Shown here: piece after piece, positions 8,144 through 14,579 of the stretch
Position numbering within the stretch: position 1 is the first letter of the stretch
Layout of the letters: each line of letters opens with the position of its first letter
Program-made: the position numbers and the translations under genes
Assembly (NCBI GenBank): GCA_023391315.1
Contig: JAEWBD010000381.1
Span: forward strand, 1 to 14,579
From: Bacteroidota bacterium
GTDB taxonomy: Bacteria > Bacteroidota > Bacteroidia > Chitinophagales > Chitinophagaceae
Reading direction: 5' to 3'
DNA length: 14,579 nt
The notes under the pieces: model-generated
The model's input: the letters and a program-made list of their open reading frames with translations, nothing else
The model's database searches: none
What the model was told of the DNA's origin: nothing

Positions 8144-9544
8144 ATGAAAAAAATCATTATCTCCTGCCTTACCTGTTTAGTATGTTATAATGCATTGGCC
8201 AATGTAGAATTACCATCCATATTTGGAGATAATATGGTGCTGCAACAAAAATCAAAGGTTGCAATATGGGGTAAAGCAAATACCAACAAAACGATAAAGA
8301 TTCTTACATCTTGGGATATGCACACTTATACTACAACATCAAACGACACCGGTTATTGGAAAACTTTTATTCAAACACCTGCAGCAGGCGGACCATATAC
8401 TATTGCTTTTAACGATGGCAAAACAACAGAGCTGCATAATATTTTAATTGGTGAAGTCTGGGTTTGTTCCGGCCAGTCGAATATGGAAATGCCGATGAAA
8501 GGTTATGGCAACCAGCCTGTGCTTAATTCAAATGATATACTCGTTGAAGCCAACAATTTATCTTTGCGTTTGTTTCATGTGCAGCGGGCCGTATCAAACA
8601 CACCCCAAAATAATTGTGTTGGAAGCTGGGAAGTTTCATCTCCTGAATCCGCGTCAACATTCAGTGCAGTAGGCTTTCAATTTGCCAAAAGATTACAGGA
8701 ATTTTTAAAAGTACCTATTGGTATTATTGAATCCAATTGGGGTGGAACACCCATTGAAGCATGGATGAATAAAGAAAGCCTCTCTCCTTTCACCAATGTA
8801 AAAGTTCCACAGCCAAACGACACGGCTAAAGCTGACCGGCTTAAACCAACCTGTTTATTTAATGGCATGATTAACCCCATTGCAGGTTATGCTATCAAAG
8901 GTTTTTTATGGTACCAGGGCGAAACAAACGTGCCGCACCCAACAGGTTATGATGAATTGATGAAATCGATGGTGGAAGGATGGCGAAAGCTTTGGCAACA
9001 GGATAGTCTTTCATTTTATTATGTGCAAATAGCACCCTGGAATTATGGCGCAAAAAAAGATTCGGTTCCTTATTTAAGAGAAGCCCAGCAAAAGGCAGCA
9101 TCAAAAATCTCATTCAGTGGTATGGCTGTAAGCATTGATAAGGGAAATGAATTCACTATACATCCGCCGGATAAAACAACTATCAGTAACCGCCTGCTGT
9201 ATTGGGCTTTGGGCAACACCTATCATATAAAAGGAATTGCATACCACAGTCCGTATTATGAGAAAATAAAAACTCAAAAAGATACCATTGCCGTAAGTTT
9301 TACCAACACACCAAATGGTTTTACGTCGGATCATAAAGATATTGTTGGCTTTGAGATAGCAGGTAGCGATCATATCTTTCATCCTGCAACTGCCAAAATT
9401 GTTAAAAATACTATTGAAGTACATAGTACAAATGTGCATCAGCCTGTTGCTGTAAGATATTGCTTTACTGATTTCATTGAAGGGAATTTATATAATACAG
9501 AAGGCCTGCCTGTAGCGCCTTTCAGAACCGACGACTGGAAATAA
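8144..9544 (+). CDS. Secreted SGNH-type carbohydrate O-acetylesterase (sialate O-acetylesterase family)
   Basis: The protein removes O-acetyl groups from sugars. The family covers 9-O-acetyl sialic acid esterases and plant-glycan acetylesterases (CE20-like). The start at 8144 is chosen over an earlier in-frame codon because it gives a signal peptide (MKKIIISCLTCLVCYNALA-N) and does not overlap the sulfatase; length is 466 residues. Family landmarks are IFGDNMVLQQ (27-35), a jelly-roll-like N-terminal region, GEVWVCSGQSNMEMP with nucleophile Ser112, ESNWGGTPIEAW, FLWYQGETN, the catalytic pair D332 and H340 in DKGNEFTIHPPDK, and the closing GLPVAPFRTDDW. It is the second gene of the sulfatase operon, 34 bases after the sulfatase and 41 before the transporter, so the glycan is probably both sulfated and acetylated. 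Confidence 0.93.
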   Translation: MKKIIISCLTCLVCYNALANVELPSIFGDNMVLQQKSKVAIWGKANTNKTIKILTSWDMHTYTTTSNDTGYWKTFIQTPAAGGPYTIAFNDGKTTELHNILIGEVWVCSGQSNMEMPMKGYGNQPVLNSNDILVEANNLSLRLFHVQRAVSNTPQNNCVGSWEVSSPESASTFSAVGFQFAKRLQEFLKVPIGIIESNWGGTPIEAWMNKESLSPFTNVKVPQPNDTAKADRLKPTCLFNGMINPIAGYAIKGFLWYQGETNVPHPTGYDELMKSMVEGWRKLWQQDSLSFYYVQIAPWNYGAKKDSVPYLREAQQKAASKISFSGMAVSIDKGNEFTIHPPDKTTISNRLLYWALGNTYHIKGIAYHSPYYEKIKTQKDTIAVSFTNTPNGFTSDHKDIVGFEIAGSDHIFHPATAKIVKNTIEVHSTNVHQPVAVRYCFTDFIEGNLYNTEGLPVAPFRTDDWK

Positions 9545-9585
9545 ATATTTACGGCTTATACTTTTCACGATTAATAAATGCTTGC

Positions 9586-10836
9586 ATGACATCAAATAAA
9601 AAATACCCCTGGGTACTTGTAGGTTTATTATGGATAGTAGGTTTATTAAATTATCTCGACAGGCAAATGCTGGCTACCATGCGGCCTGCTATGCAATCAT
9701 CTATTACCGAACTGCAATCAGCAGAAAACTTTGGTTACCTGATGGGTATATTTCTCTGGATATATGGATTTATGAGCCCCGTGGCAGGATTGATTGCAGA
9801 TAAGTTTAGCAAGAAGTGGGTGATAACCGGCAGCCTGTTTGTTTGGTCGGCTGTTACGTTTGCAATGGGGTATGCTAAATCTTATCATGAATTATATTGG
9901 CTGCGTGCTACAATGGGTATTAGCGAAGCATTATATCTTCCAACGGCGCTTGCTTTAATAACTGAATTTCACCAGGGCAAAACAAGATCGCTTGCCGTTG
10001 GTATTCATATGACGGGCTTATATGTTGGAACAGCACTCGGTGGATTTGGCGCCACGATTGCAGCGGCGTATTCATGGCAAATTACATTTCATGTTTTTGG
10101 AATCGTTGGTATCATTTATTCATTGATACTGGTATTGTTTTTAAAAAATAAACAGCATGCAGAAGATTATATCATACCATTTAAAAAAACTATAATAAAA
10201 TCATCAGGCCCCTTTGCTGCATTAAGAACGTTATTCACTAATGTTTCCTTCTGGATCATTCTTATTTATTTTGCCATACCTAGTTTGCCAAGCTGGGCCA
10301 CCAAAAACTGGCTGCCAACATTACTTGCTCAAAACTTAAACATTTCTATGGCCCAGGCCGGACCTATTGCAACCATTACAATTGCCGTATCGCAATTTAT
10401 TGGTGTTATAGGTGGTGGCGCATTGTCTGACTGGTGGGTGAGAAAAAATATAAGAGGACGAACATTTACCAGCGGCATTGGTTTAATACTCACTATACCT
10501 GCCCTGTTATTGTTGGGCTTTGGCAATTCCCTGGTTGGTTTTATTGCCGCCGGCTTTTGTTTTGGCGTTGGCTTTGGCATGTTTGATGGTAATAATATGC
10601 CGATACTTTGTCAGTTCATTTCATCAAAACACAGGGCTACAGCTTATGGATTGATGAATATGACAGGTGTTTTCTTCGGTGCTTTTATCACGGATGTTTT
10701 AGGAAAATCATCCGATGCAGGTAAACTCGGAAATGGCTTTGCATGGTTAGCTGTAATTGTTGCGATAGCAGTTGCTTTGTTGTTTACATTTCTGCGGCCT
10801 AAAAAAGAAGATTACGATTTTGAAAGCGGTGTTTAA
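9586..10836 (+). CDS. MFS transporter, anion:cation symporter (sugar acid) type
   Basis: This inner-membrane permease of 416 residues has about 12 predicted transmembrane helices in two halves, joined by a basic loop near residues 185-205. The first helix ends in LLNYLDRQMLATMRPAM, characteristic of the anion:cation symporter branch (hexuronate, glucarate, sialate and similar carriers). The MFS motif A variant GLIADKFSKKWVI is at 68-80, and a second-half counterpart, GGALSDWWVRKNIRGR, follows. It is the last gene of the sulfatase-esterase operon, so it probably imports a small acidic product made in the periplasm. A FadR-type regulator fits that picture, since these often sense sugar acids. 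The substrate is inferred from subfamily resemblance only. Confidence 0.92.
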   Translation: MTSNKKYPWVLVGLLWIVGLLNYLDRQMLATMRPAMQSSITELQSAENFGYLMGIFLWIYGFMSPVAGLIADKFSKKWVITGSLFVWSAVTFAMGYAKSYHELYWLRATMGISEALYLPTALALITEFHQGKTRSLAVGIHMTGLYVGTALGGFGATIAAAYSWQITFHVFGIVGIIYSLILVLFLKNKQHAEDYIIPFKKTIIKSSGPFAALRTLFTNVSFWIILIYFAIPSLPSWATKNWLPTLLAQNLNISMAQAGPIATITIAVSQFIGVIGGGALSDWWVRKNIRGRTFTSGIGLILTIPALLLLGFGNSLVGFIAAGFCFGVGFGMFDGNNMPILCQFISSKHRATAYGLMNMTGVFFGAFITDVLGKSSDAGKLGNGFAWLAVIVAIAVALLFTFLRPKKEDYDFESGV

Positions 10837-11073
10837 GACAACTGTTTTTAATACTCATTTTCTGAGTTAGCAGGTAACTACTATGCAGTTTACTTAAGTA
10901 ACACCTGTCAATCCAGGAAAAATTAAAATCTAAATCGATGCATTGCAAAAGGAAAATTATTAGCAATTATGAGCATATTAAATGCAAGAAAATAAAATTG
11001 TACTGAGAGTTTTTGCTGTTGTGAAAAATGAAAGCCTTATGTTGATCTATGCAAAAACTACCTAAAAATTTAT
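10837..11073. other. Gene-free stretch after the PUL operon
   Basis: No convincing reading frame or RNA gene is visible. There is one imperfect dyad, CAGGTAACT (10871-10879) against AGTAACACCTG (10897-10907), but no T-run follows, so I do not call it a terminator. The stretch probably includes decayed DNA next to the transposase scrap. Confidence 0.5.
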
Positions 11074-11244
11074 TATGTGCAGTTTCTTATCGATACAGGC
11101 CTGCTTGGCAAAACAACCATAGCCGTTGATGGCAGCAAGTTTAAAGCGGTTAACAGCAAGCAGAATAATTACAATCAAAAAAAGATTGATAAGCACAGTG
11201 ACCAATGTTGGGCGAAGTTTTATCTTGACCGGGTTATATATTAA
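11074..11244 (+). pseudogene. IS1182-like transposase fragment
   Basis: One frame reads YYVQFLIDTGLLGKTT and then IAVDGSKFKAVNSKQNNYNQ, followed by KKIDKH. The DGSKFKAVNSK block is the conserved region around the first catalytic Asp of IS1182-type DDE transposases common in Bacteroidota. Resemblance fades after KKIDKH and the frame stops at 11242-11244, overlapping the end of the convergent VIT gene. The N-terminal DNA-binding part, the remaining catalytic residues and any terminal inverted repeats are absent. About 45-55 residues survive from a protein usually near 450-550, so it is inactive. It marks past insertion and deletion at the edge of the PUL. Confidence 0.8.
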
Positions 11245-11935
11245 CCCCGAAAAGATAACCTACCAAAGCAGATAGCAGCATTGCAATTGTTCCCCAGATT
11301 ACTATTCTCAAAATAGCTTTCTTTACAACAGAACCTCCAGTTTTTGCCGAAATTGCTCCTAAAATAACTAACGACAGAATTGTAAATCCGTATAGGAAAT
11401 ACTCCATATTCTTTACAGGCGAGAAAAGTGTGACTAAAAGTGGTAAAACGCCGCCGGCGGTGAAGGCTGCTCCTGATGCTATTGCAGCTTGAATTGGATT
11501 TGCTTTGCTAATTTCATTAATTCCCAACTCATCTCTGATATGGGTGCCCAATGCGTCTGCTTCAGTAAGCTCCTTTGCAACCTGGAGTGCAGTCTCTTTT
11601 TTTAAACCCCGCCTTTCGTAAATCTGAGCCAAAATGTTTAATTCAACTTCCGGCATCGCTTGCAACTCCTTTTCTTCTCTTTGTATGTCCGCCGTTTCAG
11701 TGTCAGTTTGCGAACTAACTGATACATATTCACCGGCTGCCATTGATAATGCACCGGCAACGAGCCCGGCAACAGTGGCTAATAATATTGGTTCTCTTGC
11801 TGAGCTTGCGGCTGACACACCAATGGCGAGACTTGAAATAGAAATAATACCATCGTTTGCACCCAGAACTGCAGCTCGTAGCCAATTACTTCTGTGAATA
11901 AAGTGACTATCTAAGTAATTGTCGATTGTAATCAT
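11234..11935 (-). CDS. VIT1/CCC1-family Fe2+/Mn2+ transporter
   Basis: This membrane protein of the VIT (vacuolar iron transporter) family exports or sequesters Fe(II)/Mn(II). The ATG at 11935 gives 233 residues; the frame is open four codons further but only with an ATT codon. TM1 holds GANDGIISISSLAIGV (25-40) and TM2 holds AGALSMAAGEYVSVSSQTDTE (60-80); Asp27 and Met64 match the conserved ion-path positions. Residues 80-145 form the acidic cytoplasmic metal-binding helices (EREEKELQAMPEVEL-like; the actual stretch is QREEKELQAMPEVEL), and three more hydrophobic helices follow (147-170, 176-197, 207-228). It is a lone gene between a transposase remnant and a broken regulator. Nothing links it to the PUL; it looks like a housekeeping or cargo gene. 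Confidence 0.92.
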   Translation of the reverse strand: MITIDNYLDSHFIHRSNWLRAAVLGANDGIISISSLAIGVSAASSAREPILLATVAGLVAGALSMAAGEYVSVSSQTDTETADIQREEKELQAMPEVELNILAQIYERRGLKKETALQVAKELTEADALGTHIRDELGINEISKANPIQAAIASGAAFTAGGVLPLLVTLFSPVKNMEYFLYGFTILSLVILGAISAKTGGSVVKKAILRIVIWGTIAMLLSALVGYLFGVNI

Positions 11936-12046
11936 TTTGTAAAGCAATGTCTGATAAAAAATTACGCCTTACGAGCAGAGGCTTTATGCAGGTTGGATAG
12001 AAGAAATCCGTCCATAACCGCTGCTGATTGAAAACATTTGATGAAG
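11936..12046. other. Gap between the VIT gene and the AraC remnant
   Basis: No gene is visible. This should contain the VIT gene promoter on the minus strand, but no TAnnTTTG is recognisable. Any trace of the AraC DNA-binding domain, expected here if the old gene had been complete, is not readable. Confidence 0.4.
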
Positions 12047-12364
12047 TTATGTACAAAAGCTGATAATTATTCGTCGGCTGGAACCGGGATTTGTAAAATT
12101 GAAATGGTGGTTGCTTTTTTCATGTGCCGATAAATGCAAGGCTTCATTGGCCGCATAAGAAAAGGGCCCATATTGGGCCATTTTTTTAGCCAGCGGGTAC
12201 GACAACAAAAATCGGGATGGATAATAATAAATAACCTGATTTCGTCTTGTCATCCGGGCTTTGAAAAGGTTGATTGGTGCTGTAAACACCAAACTTCCCT
12301 CTCCGAAGTCGTAATAATTTTGCCCATATTTCATCGCCCCGTGAGGTCCATCTTGTAAGCAACT

Positions 12365-12580
12365 GCTTGTTCAAAACAAATATCTCAAACCATCCATTCG
12401 GGAGATTTCTCCTGCCGTCGAAATGACGTTCGAAATGGTTTATGTTTTACAGCCATCTTAAATTGGTAATCCGGATTAGTCAGCGGCCGTCATTTCGAAG
12501 GAGCATTGCAGCATGATTGTCTTTTCAACGAATCAGCTATGCGACTGAGAAATACCCGGAAATTAAGCTTGTTCAAAACA
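12365..12580. repeat. Inserted segment bounded by 14-base direct repeats
   Basis: GCTTGTTCAAAACA occurs at 12365-12378 and again at 12567-12580 in the same orientation. The DNA between them splits the AraC remnant at its FYNV/CLQDG junction and carries an inverted pair of REP-like motifs. It encodes nothing recognisable. Removing one repeat copy plus the interior (202 bases) does not by itself restore the AraC frame, so later decay or a different original boundary must be assumed. Confidence 0.6.
12400..12503. repeat. REP-like inverted repeat pair
   Basis: CGAAATGACG (12419-12428) and its exact reverse complement CGTCATTTCG (12488-12497) face each other across 59 bases. Similarity continues outward: the left copy, read inverted, has CGACGGCAGGAG where the right copy has CGAAGGAG, a short indel. 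The left copy also contains the small palindrome GGAGATTTCTCC (12410-12421 region). GAGATTTCTCC-CGAAATGACG motifs resemble dispersed intergenic repeats seen in many Bacteroidota genomes; that link is from memory. Confidence 0.6.
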
Positions 12581-12800
12581 TTGTAAAAGCTCAATACCAG
12601 GAACTCCGGAAGTGTACCAGGGCTTATCTTAACATCTTCCGGTTTCACAAGGCTAATTAATGAATGCACAGGTTTGTCTAAGCCAAAAGCGCTATGCAAT
12701 TGGTTAATGATTCGATCTTTAAAAGATGGTGCTTGTTCTGGAATGAATGATTACTATCGAGGTTACTTAAAACGTTTTTTCTTAGTTCGAAATCATAGAC

Positions 12801-13484
12801 TTAAAGAAGCTTACTAATAGCGGCCTTTATTAGTGGCTGCATAATTTTGTAACCGTCTATAGTAGGATGAACTCCATCATAAGTATATGCTGCCTTCAGC
12901 CCCTTTTCCGTATCTACCATTTGCGAATAAAAATCAACATATTCCAGATGGCGGGAATGCGCATACGCAGATATCCATTTGTTCAATGCAATAACGCTGT
13001 CGGCAGGTTGTAATGTGGGCTTCCATTTAAAATGATTTGCAGGTAATACAGAGCATAAAATCATTTTAATTTTATTTGCTTTTGCCAGCTCGGCCATTGA
13101 CATAATATTTCCCTCAATCATTTCAAGTGTTGAAGGACCTGTGTTACCTGCGATATCGTTAATTCCGCAAAGCAAAACGACAATTTTGGGTTTTAATTCA
13201 ATAACATCTTGCCTAAACCGCAATAACATTTGCGGAGTCGTTTGGCCACTTATCCCACGGTTGATATATTTGTTATCGGCAAAAAAACCGGGAGACATTT
13301 GGGCCCATGCCTCGGTGATTGAATTTCCCATATATACCACTTTTACAGTACTATCTTTTAACCTTTGATTGGCCGCCTGATAACGGCTTAAGTTAGGCCA
13401 ATCCTGCGCCTTTGCTACGTTGTCACCAACAAACATCAGTATAGTAACAGACAAGATGATTTTTATATTCATTGTTAAATTCAT
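12801..13484 (-). CDS. Secreted SGNH/GDSL-family hydrolase
   Basis: This is a 227-residue serine esterase of the SGNH fold, probably acting on acyl groups of a carbohydrate. Residues 1-27 are a signal peptide (IKIILSVTILMFVG core, then AKAQ), so it is exported. The four SGNH blocks are complete: Ser55 in YMGNSITEAW, Gly77 in NRGISGQTT, Asn109 in CGINDIAGN, and Asp203/His206 in DGVHPTIDGY. The ATG at 13484 follows an A-rich stretch; a second ATG four codons later also works. It lies 95 bases after the FAD oxidoreductase gene in the same direction and no separate promoter is obvious, so co-transcription is likely. No member of the predicted FadR operator set precedes it in the visible DNA. Confidence 0.92.
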   Translation of the reverse strand: MNLTMNIKIILSVTILMFVGDNVAKAQDWPNLSRYQAANQRLKDSTVKVVYMGNSITEAWAQMSPGFFADNKYINRGISGQTTPQMLLRFRQDVIELKPKIVVLLCGINDIAGNTGPSTLEMIEGNIMSMAELAKANKIKMILCSVLPANHFKWKPTLQPADSVIALNKWISAYAHSRHLEYVDFYSQMVDTEKGLKAAYTYDGVHPTIDGYKIMQPLIKAAISKLL

Positions 13485-13579
13485 TTTTATTGATTATCAC
13501 CTTTTCACCAGGATGCTTTTGAATGCAGCCATGGCAAAGAGTTGAATTAATGATTTTAAAAGTTTAAGATTACCGATTA

Positions 13580-14579
13580 TCAGGGCTTATCGTTTGATAT
13601 CCAATTTTTTTCATCCCGATTAAACAAAACGCCATCTTTTCTTAAAATCTCTTGTAAGCTGTCTGTATTTACTATTTGTACAGGCTCTCTTTTTTTAGCT
13701 GCCATAACTGCGGCAACGCCAGCCGCCTGACCAAGTTGCATCCAGGTAACCTCAACTCTGATTGAGCAAAATCCTACATGAGAAGCGGAAACACAAACAG
13801 GTACCAACAGGTTTGTACATTCATTTTGTTTAGGAGTTATAATGCGATATGCAAGTTCGTAAGGTTTATCAACTTTAACCCAAATCCGTCCCTCATTAAT
13901 GTATTGTGTTTGGGATATTGCAACTTTTTGTACGTGATGACAATCCACAAAATGCGAACCTAAAGCAATTGCATCAGGCTTTTTAGGGTTCTCAAATATG
14001 TCTTTTTGCGTTTGCACATAGCTTCCAATCATACGTCTCGCCTCGCGGACATATAGATAATAAGGAAAATTATGATTATCCTTAAACTCATCAGGAGCAA
14101 GACCATAGCGATTAACTTCGTCGTGTAAAGTTCTGGGTACTGACTGATCATGTTGTAGAAAATAAAGTAAGCCCAATGTCCAGTCCTTATGATCCTGAAA
14201 TATTTGCTGCCGCTTTTTATAGTCCGCATCAGGATAATCGGTATTACCCCCAAAAAGCCCTAATGAGATGACCGCGTTTTGTTTGTTGTTAGTTTCATAC
14301 TTTCCGGGAGGATAGTTCCAGGAGTACATGTCAATTATATCTGCAAGTTTTGTATCAGGCTTTTCCACAAGCAGGCGTTTTAGCGTAATGAAACGACTGG
14401 CATCGTAATGCAATGGGAATGGAAACGGCACTCTATCGGAGTTCGTAGACATCATCAACCGAAAGTTATAATTGATAATCCTCTTACTAGCTTCTCCGTT
14501 GGTTAAATTTTTCGCCTCAACAAATCCCGGAAGCAAATGTCCACTATCATCATATGGCGATACATCTATGGGCTTATCC
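13580..14579 (-). CDS. FAD-dependent oxidoreductase (xanthan-lyase-associated type), C-terminal part
   Basis: The gene runs off the right edge, leaving the last 332 residues; the reading frame is open to the final base. The visible part has SGHLLPGFVEAKNLTNGEAS, RIINYNFRLMMSTNSDRVPFP, HYDASRFITLKRLL, later VREARRMIGSYV, and near the end the FAD-contact region VTWMQLGQAAGVAAVMAAKK. This layout fits the FAD-dependent oxidoreductase family often found in Bacteroidota and Planctomycetota carbohydrate clusters and sometimes annotated as xanthan lyase. The N-terminal Rossmann motif and any signal peptide lie outside the window. Its reaction is not established for most members; oxidation of a sugar is a plausible guess. 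It is upstream of the GDSL gene and probably in the same operon. Confidence 0.88.
   Translation of the reverse strand, partial: DKPIDVSPYDDSGHLLPGFVEAKNLTNGEASKRIINYNFRLMMSTNSDRVPFPFPLHYDASRFITLKRLLVEKPDTKLADIIDMYSWNYPPGKYETNNKQNAVISLGLFGGNTDYPDADYKKRQQIFQDHKDWTLGLLYFLQHDQSVPRTLHDEVNRYGLAPDEFKDNHNFPYYLYVREARRMIGSYVQTQKDIFENPKKPDAIALGSHFVDCHHVQKVAISQTQYINEGRIWVKVDKPYELAYRIITPKQNECTNLLVPVCVSASHVGFCSIRVEVTWMQLGQAAGVAAVMAAKKREPVQIVNTDSLQEILRKDGVLFNRDEKNWISNDKP

Larger units (their letters stand above)
12047..12750 (-). pseudogene. Decayed AraC-type regulator, sensor domain in two pieces
   Basis: Two separate minus-strand pieces resemble successive parts of the N-terminal domain of Bacteroidota AraC-family regulators. 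The first (12750 to about 12580) reads FKDRIINQLHSAFGLDKPVHSL and then ISLVKPEDV, ending in PEFLVLSFYNV. The second (about 12355 down to 12047) reads CLQDGPHGAMKYGQNYYDF, then GEGSLVFTAP, and later FLLSYPLAKKMAQYGPFSYA and NEALHLSAHEK. They lie in different frames, separated by a repeat-bearing segment. The first piece has an in-frame stop just upstream and no clear start codon; the C-terminal helix-turn-helix pair is missing. The gene is therefore inactive. It stands next to the GDSL/oxidoreductase cluster and may once have regulated a gene nearby. Confidence 0.78.

Noticed and set aside
1..10836. Sialic acid utilisation locus
   Set aside because: An esterase of the sialate family and a sialidase fold are present, but the sialidase lacks the FRIP arginine and no lyase, epimerase or kinase of sialate catabolism is in the window. 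The substrate is left open.
10871..10907. Dyad after the MFS gene as a rho-independent terminator
   Set aside because: The stem is short and bulged, the loop is long, and no T-run follows on either strand.
12186..12374. Open frames of 60-95 codons around 12047-12374 as small independent proteins
   Set aside because: One of them carries AraC sensor-domain motifs continuous with the neighbouring remnant, and the others are alternative frames of the same DNA.
1..14579. CRISPR array, tRNA, rRNA, phage, toxin-antitoxin or defence genes
   Set aside because: No regularly spaced repeats, cloverleaf-like segments or related proteins are visible on either strand.

Overview
The window looks like chromosomal DNA from a Bacteroidota bacterium, probably of the Chitinophagaceae or a related group. 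The reasons are a SusC/SusD pair, an AT-rich background, a perfect Bacteroidota-type promoter (TTTG, 19 bases, TATTTTTG) and AraC-type and IS1182-like remnants typical of that phylum. The lineage is inferred from gene content, not from a marker gene.

Layout. Positions 1-6337 read leftwards: a FadR-type GntR regulator, a SusC outer-membrane transporter, a SusD lipoprotein, and the first 169 codons of a sialidase-fold (BNR) enzyme that runs off the left edge. Positions 6556-10836 read rightwards from a shared divergent promoter region: a secreted formylglycine sulfatase most like heparan N-sulfatase (SGSH), a secreted sialate-O-acetylesterase-type carbohydrate esterase, and an MFS transporter of the anion:cation symporter type. 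Together this is a polysaccharide utilisation locus (PUL) for a decorated glycan, one that is sulfated and O-acetylated and perhaps carries acidic sugars. Enzymes remove the decorations, SusCD imports oligosaccharides across the outer membrane and the MFS protein imports a small, probably acidic, product. No depolymerase lies inside the window.

The clearest non-coding signal is a small predicted regulon. The near-palindrome ATGTA-N-TACAW occurs three times, always intergenic: on the susC transcription start, on the regulator's own -7 box, and in front of the sulfatase operon. I found no other TGTA-N-TACA by eye. This fits a FadR-family repressor that controls itself and both PUL arms.

Positions 10837-12800 are a boundary zone. 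They hold an IS1182-like transposase scrap, an intact VIT1/CCC1-type Fe/Mn transporter gene, and a decayed AraC-type regulator broken by a repeat-bearing segment flanked by 14-base direct repeats. Positions 12801-14579 read leftwards: a secreted SGNH/GDSL hydrolase preceded by a truncated FAD-dependent oxidoreductase of the xanthan-lyase-associated type that runs off the right edge. That is probably a second carbohydrate gene cluster.

I see no CRISPR array, tRNA, rRNA, phage module or defence system. Nothing here amounts to a wholly new system; the operator set, the atypical sialidase and the interrupted regulator are the best leads.
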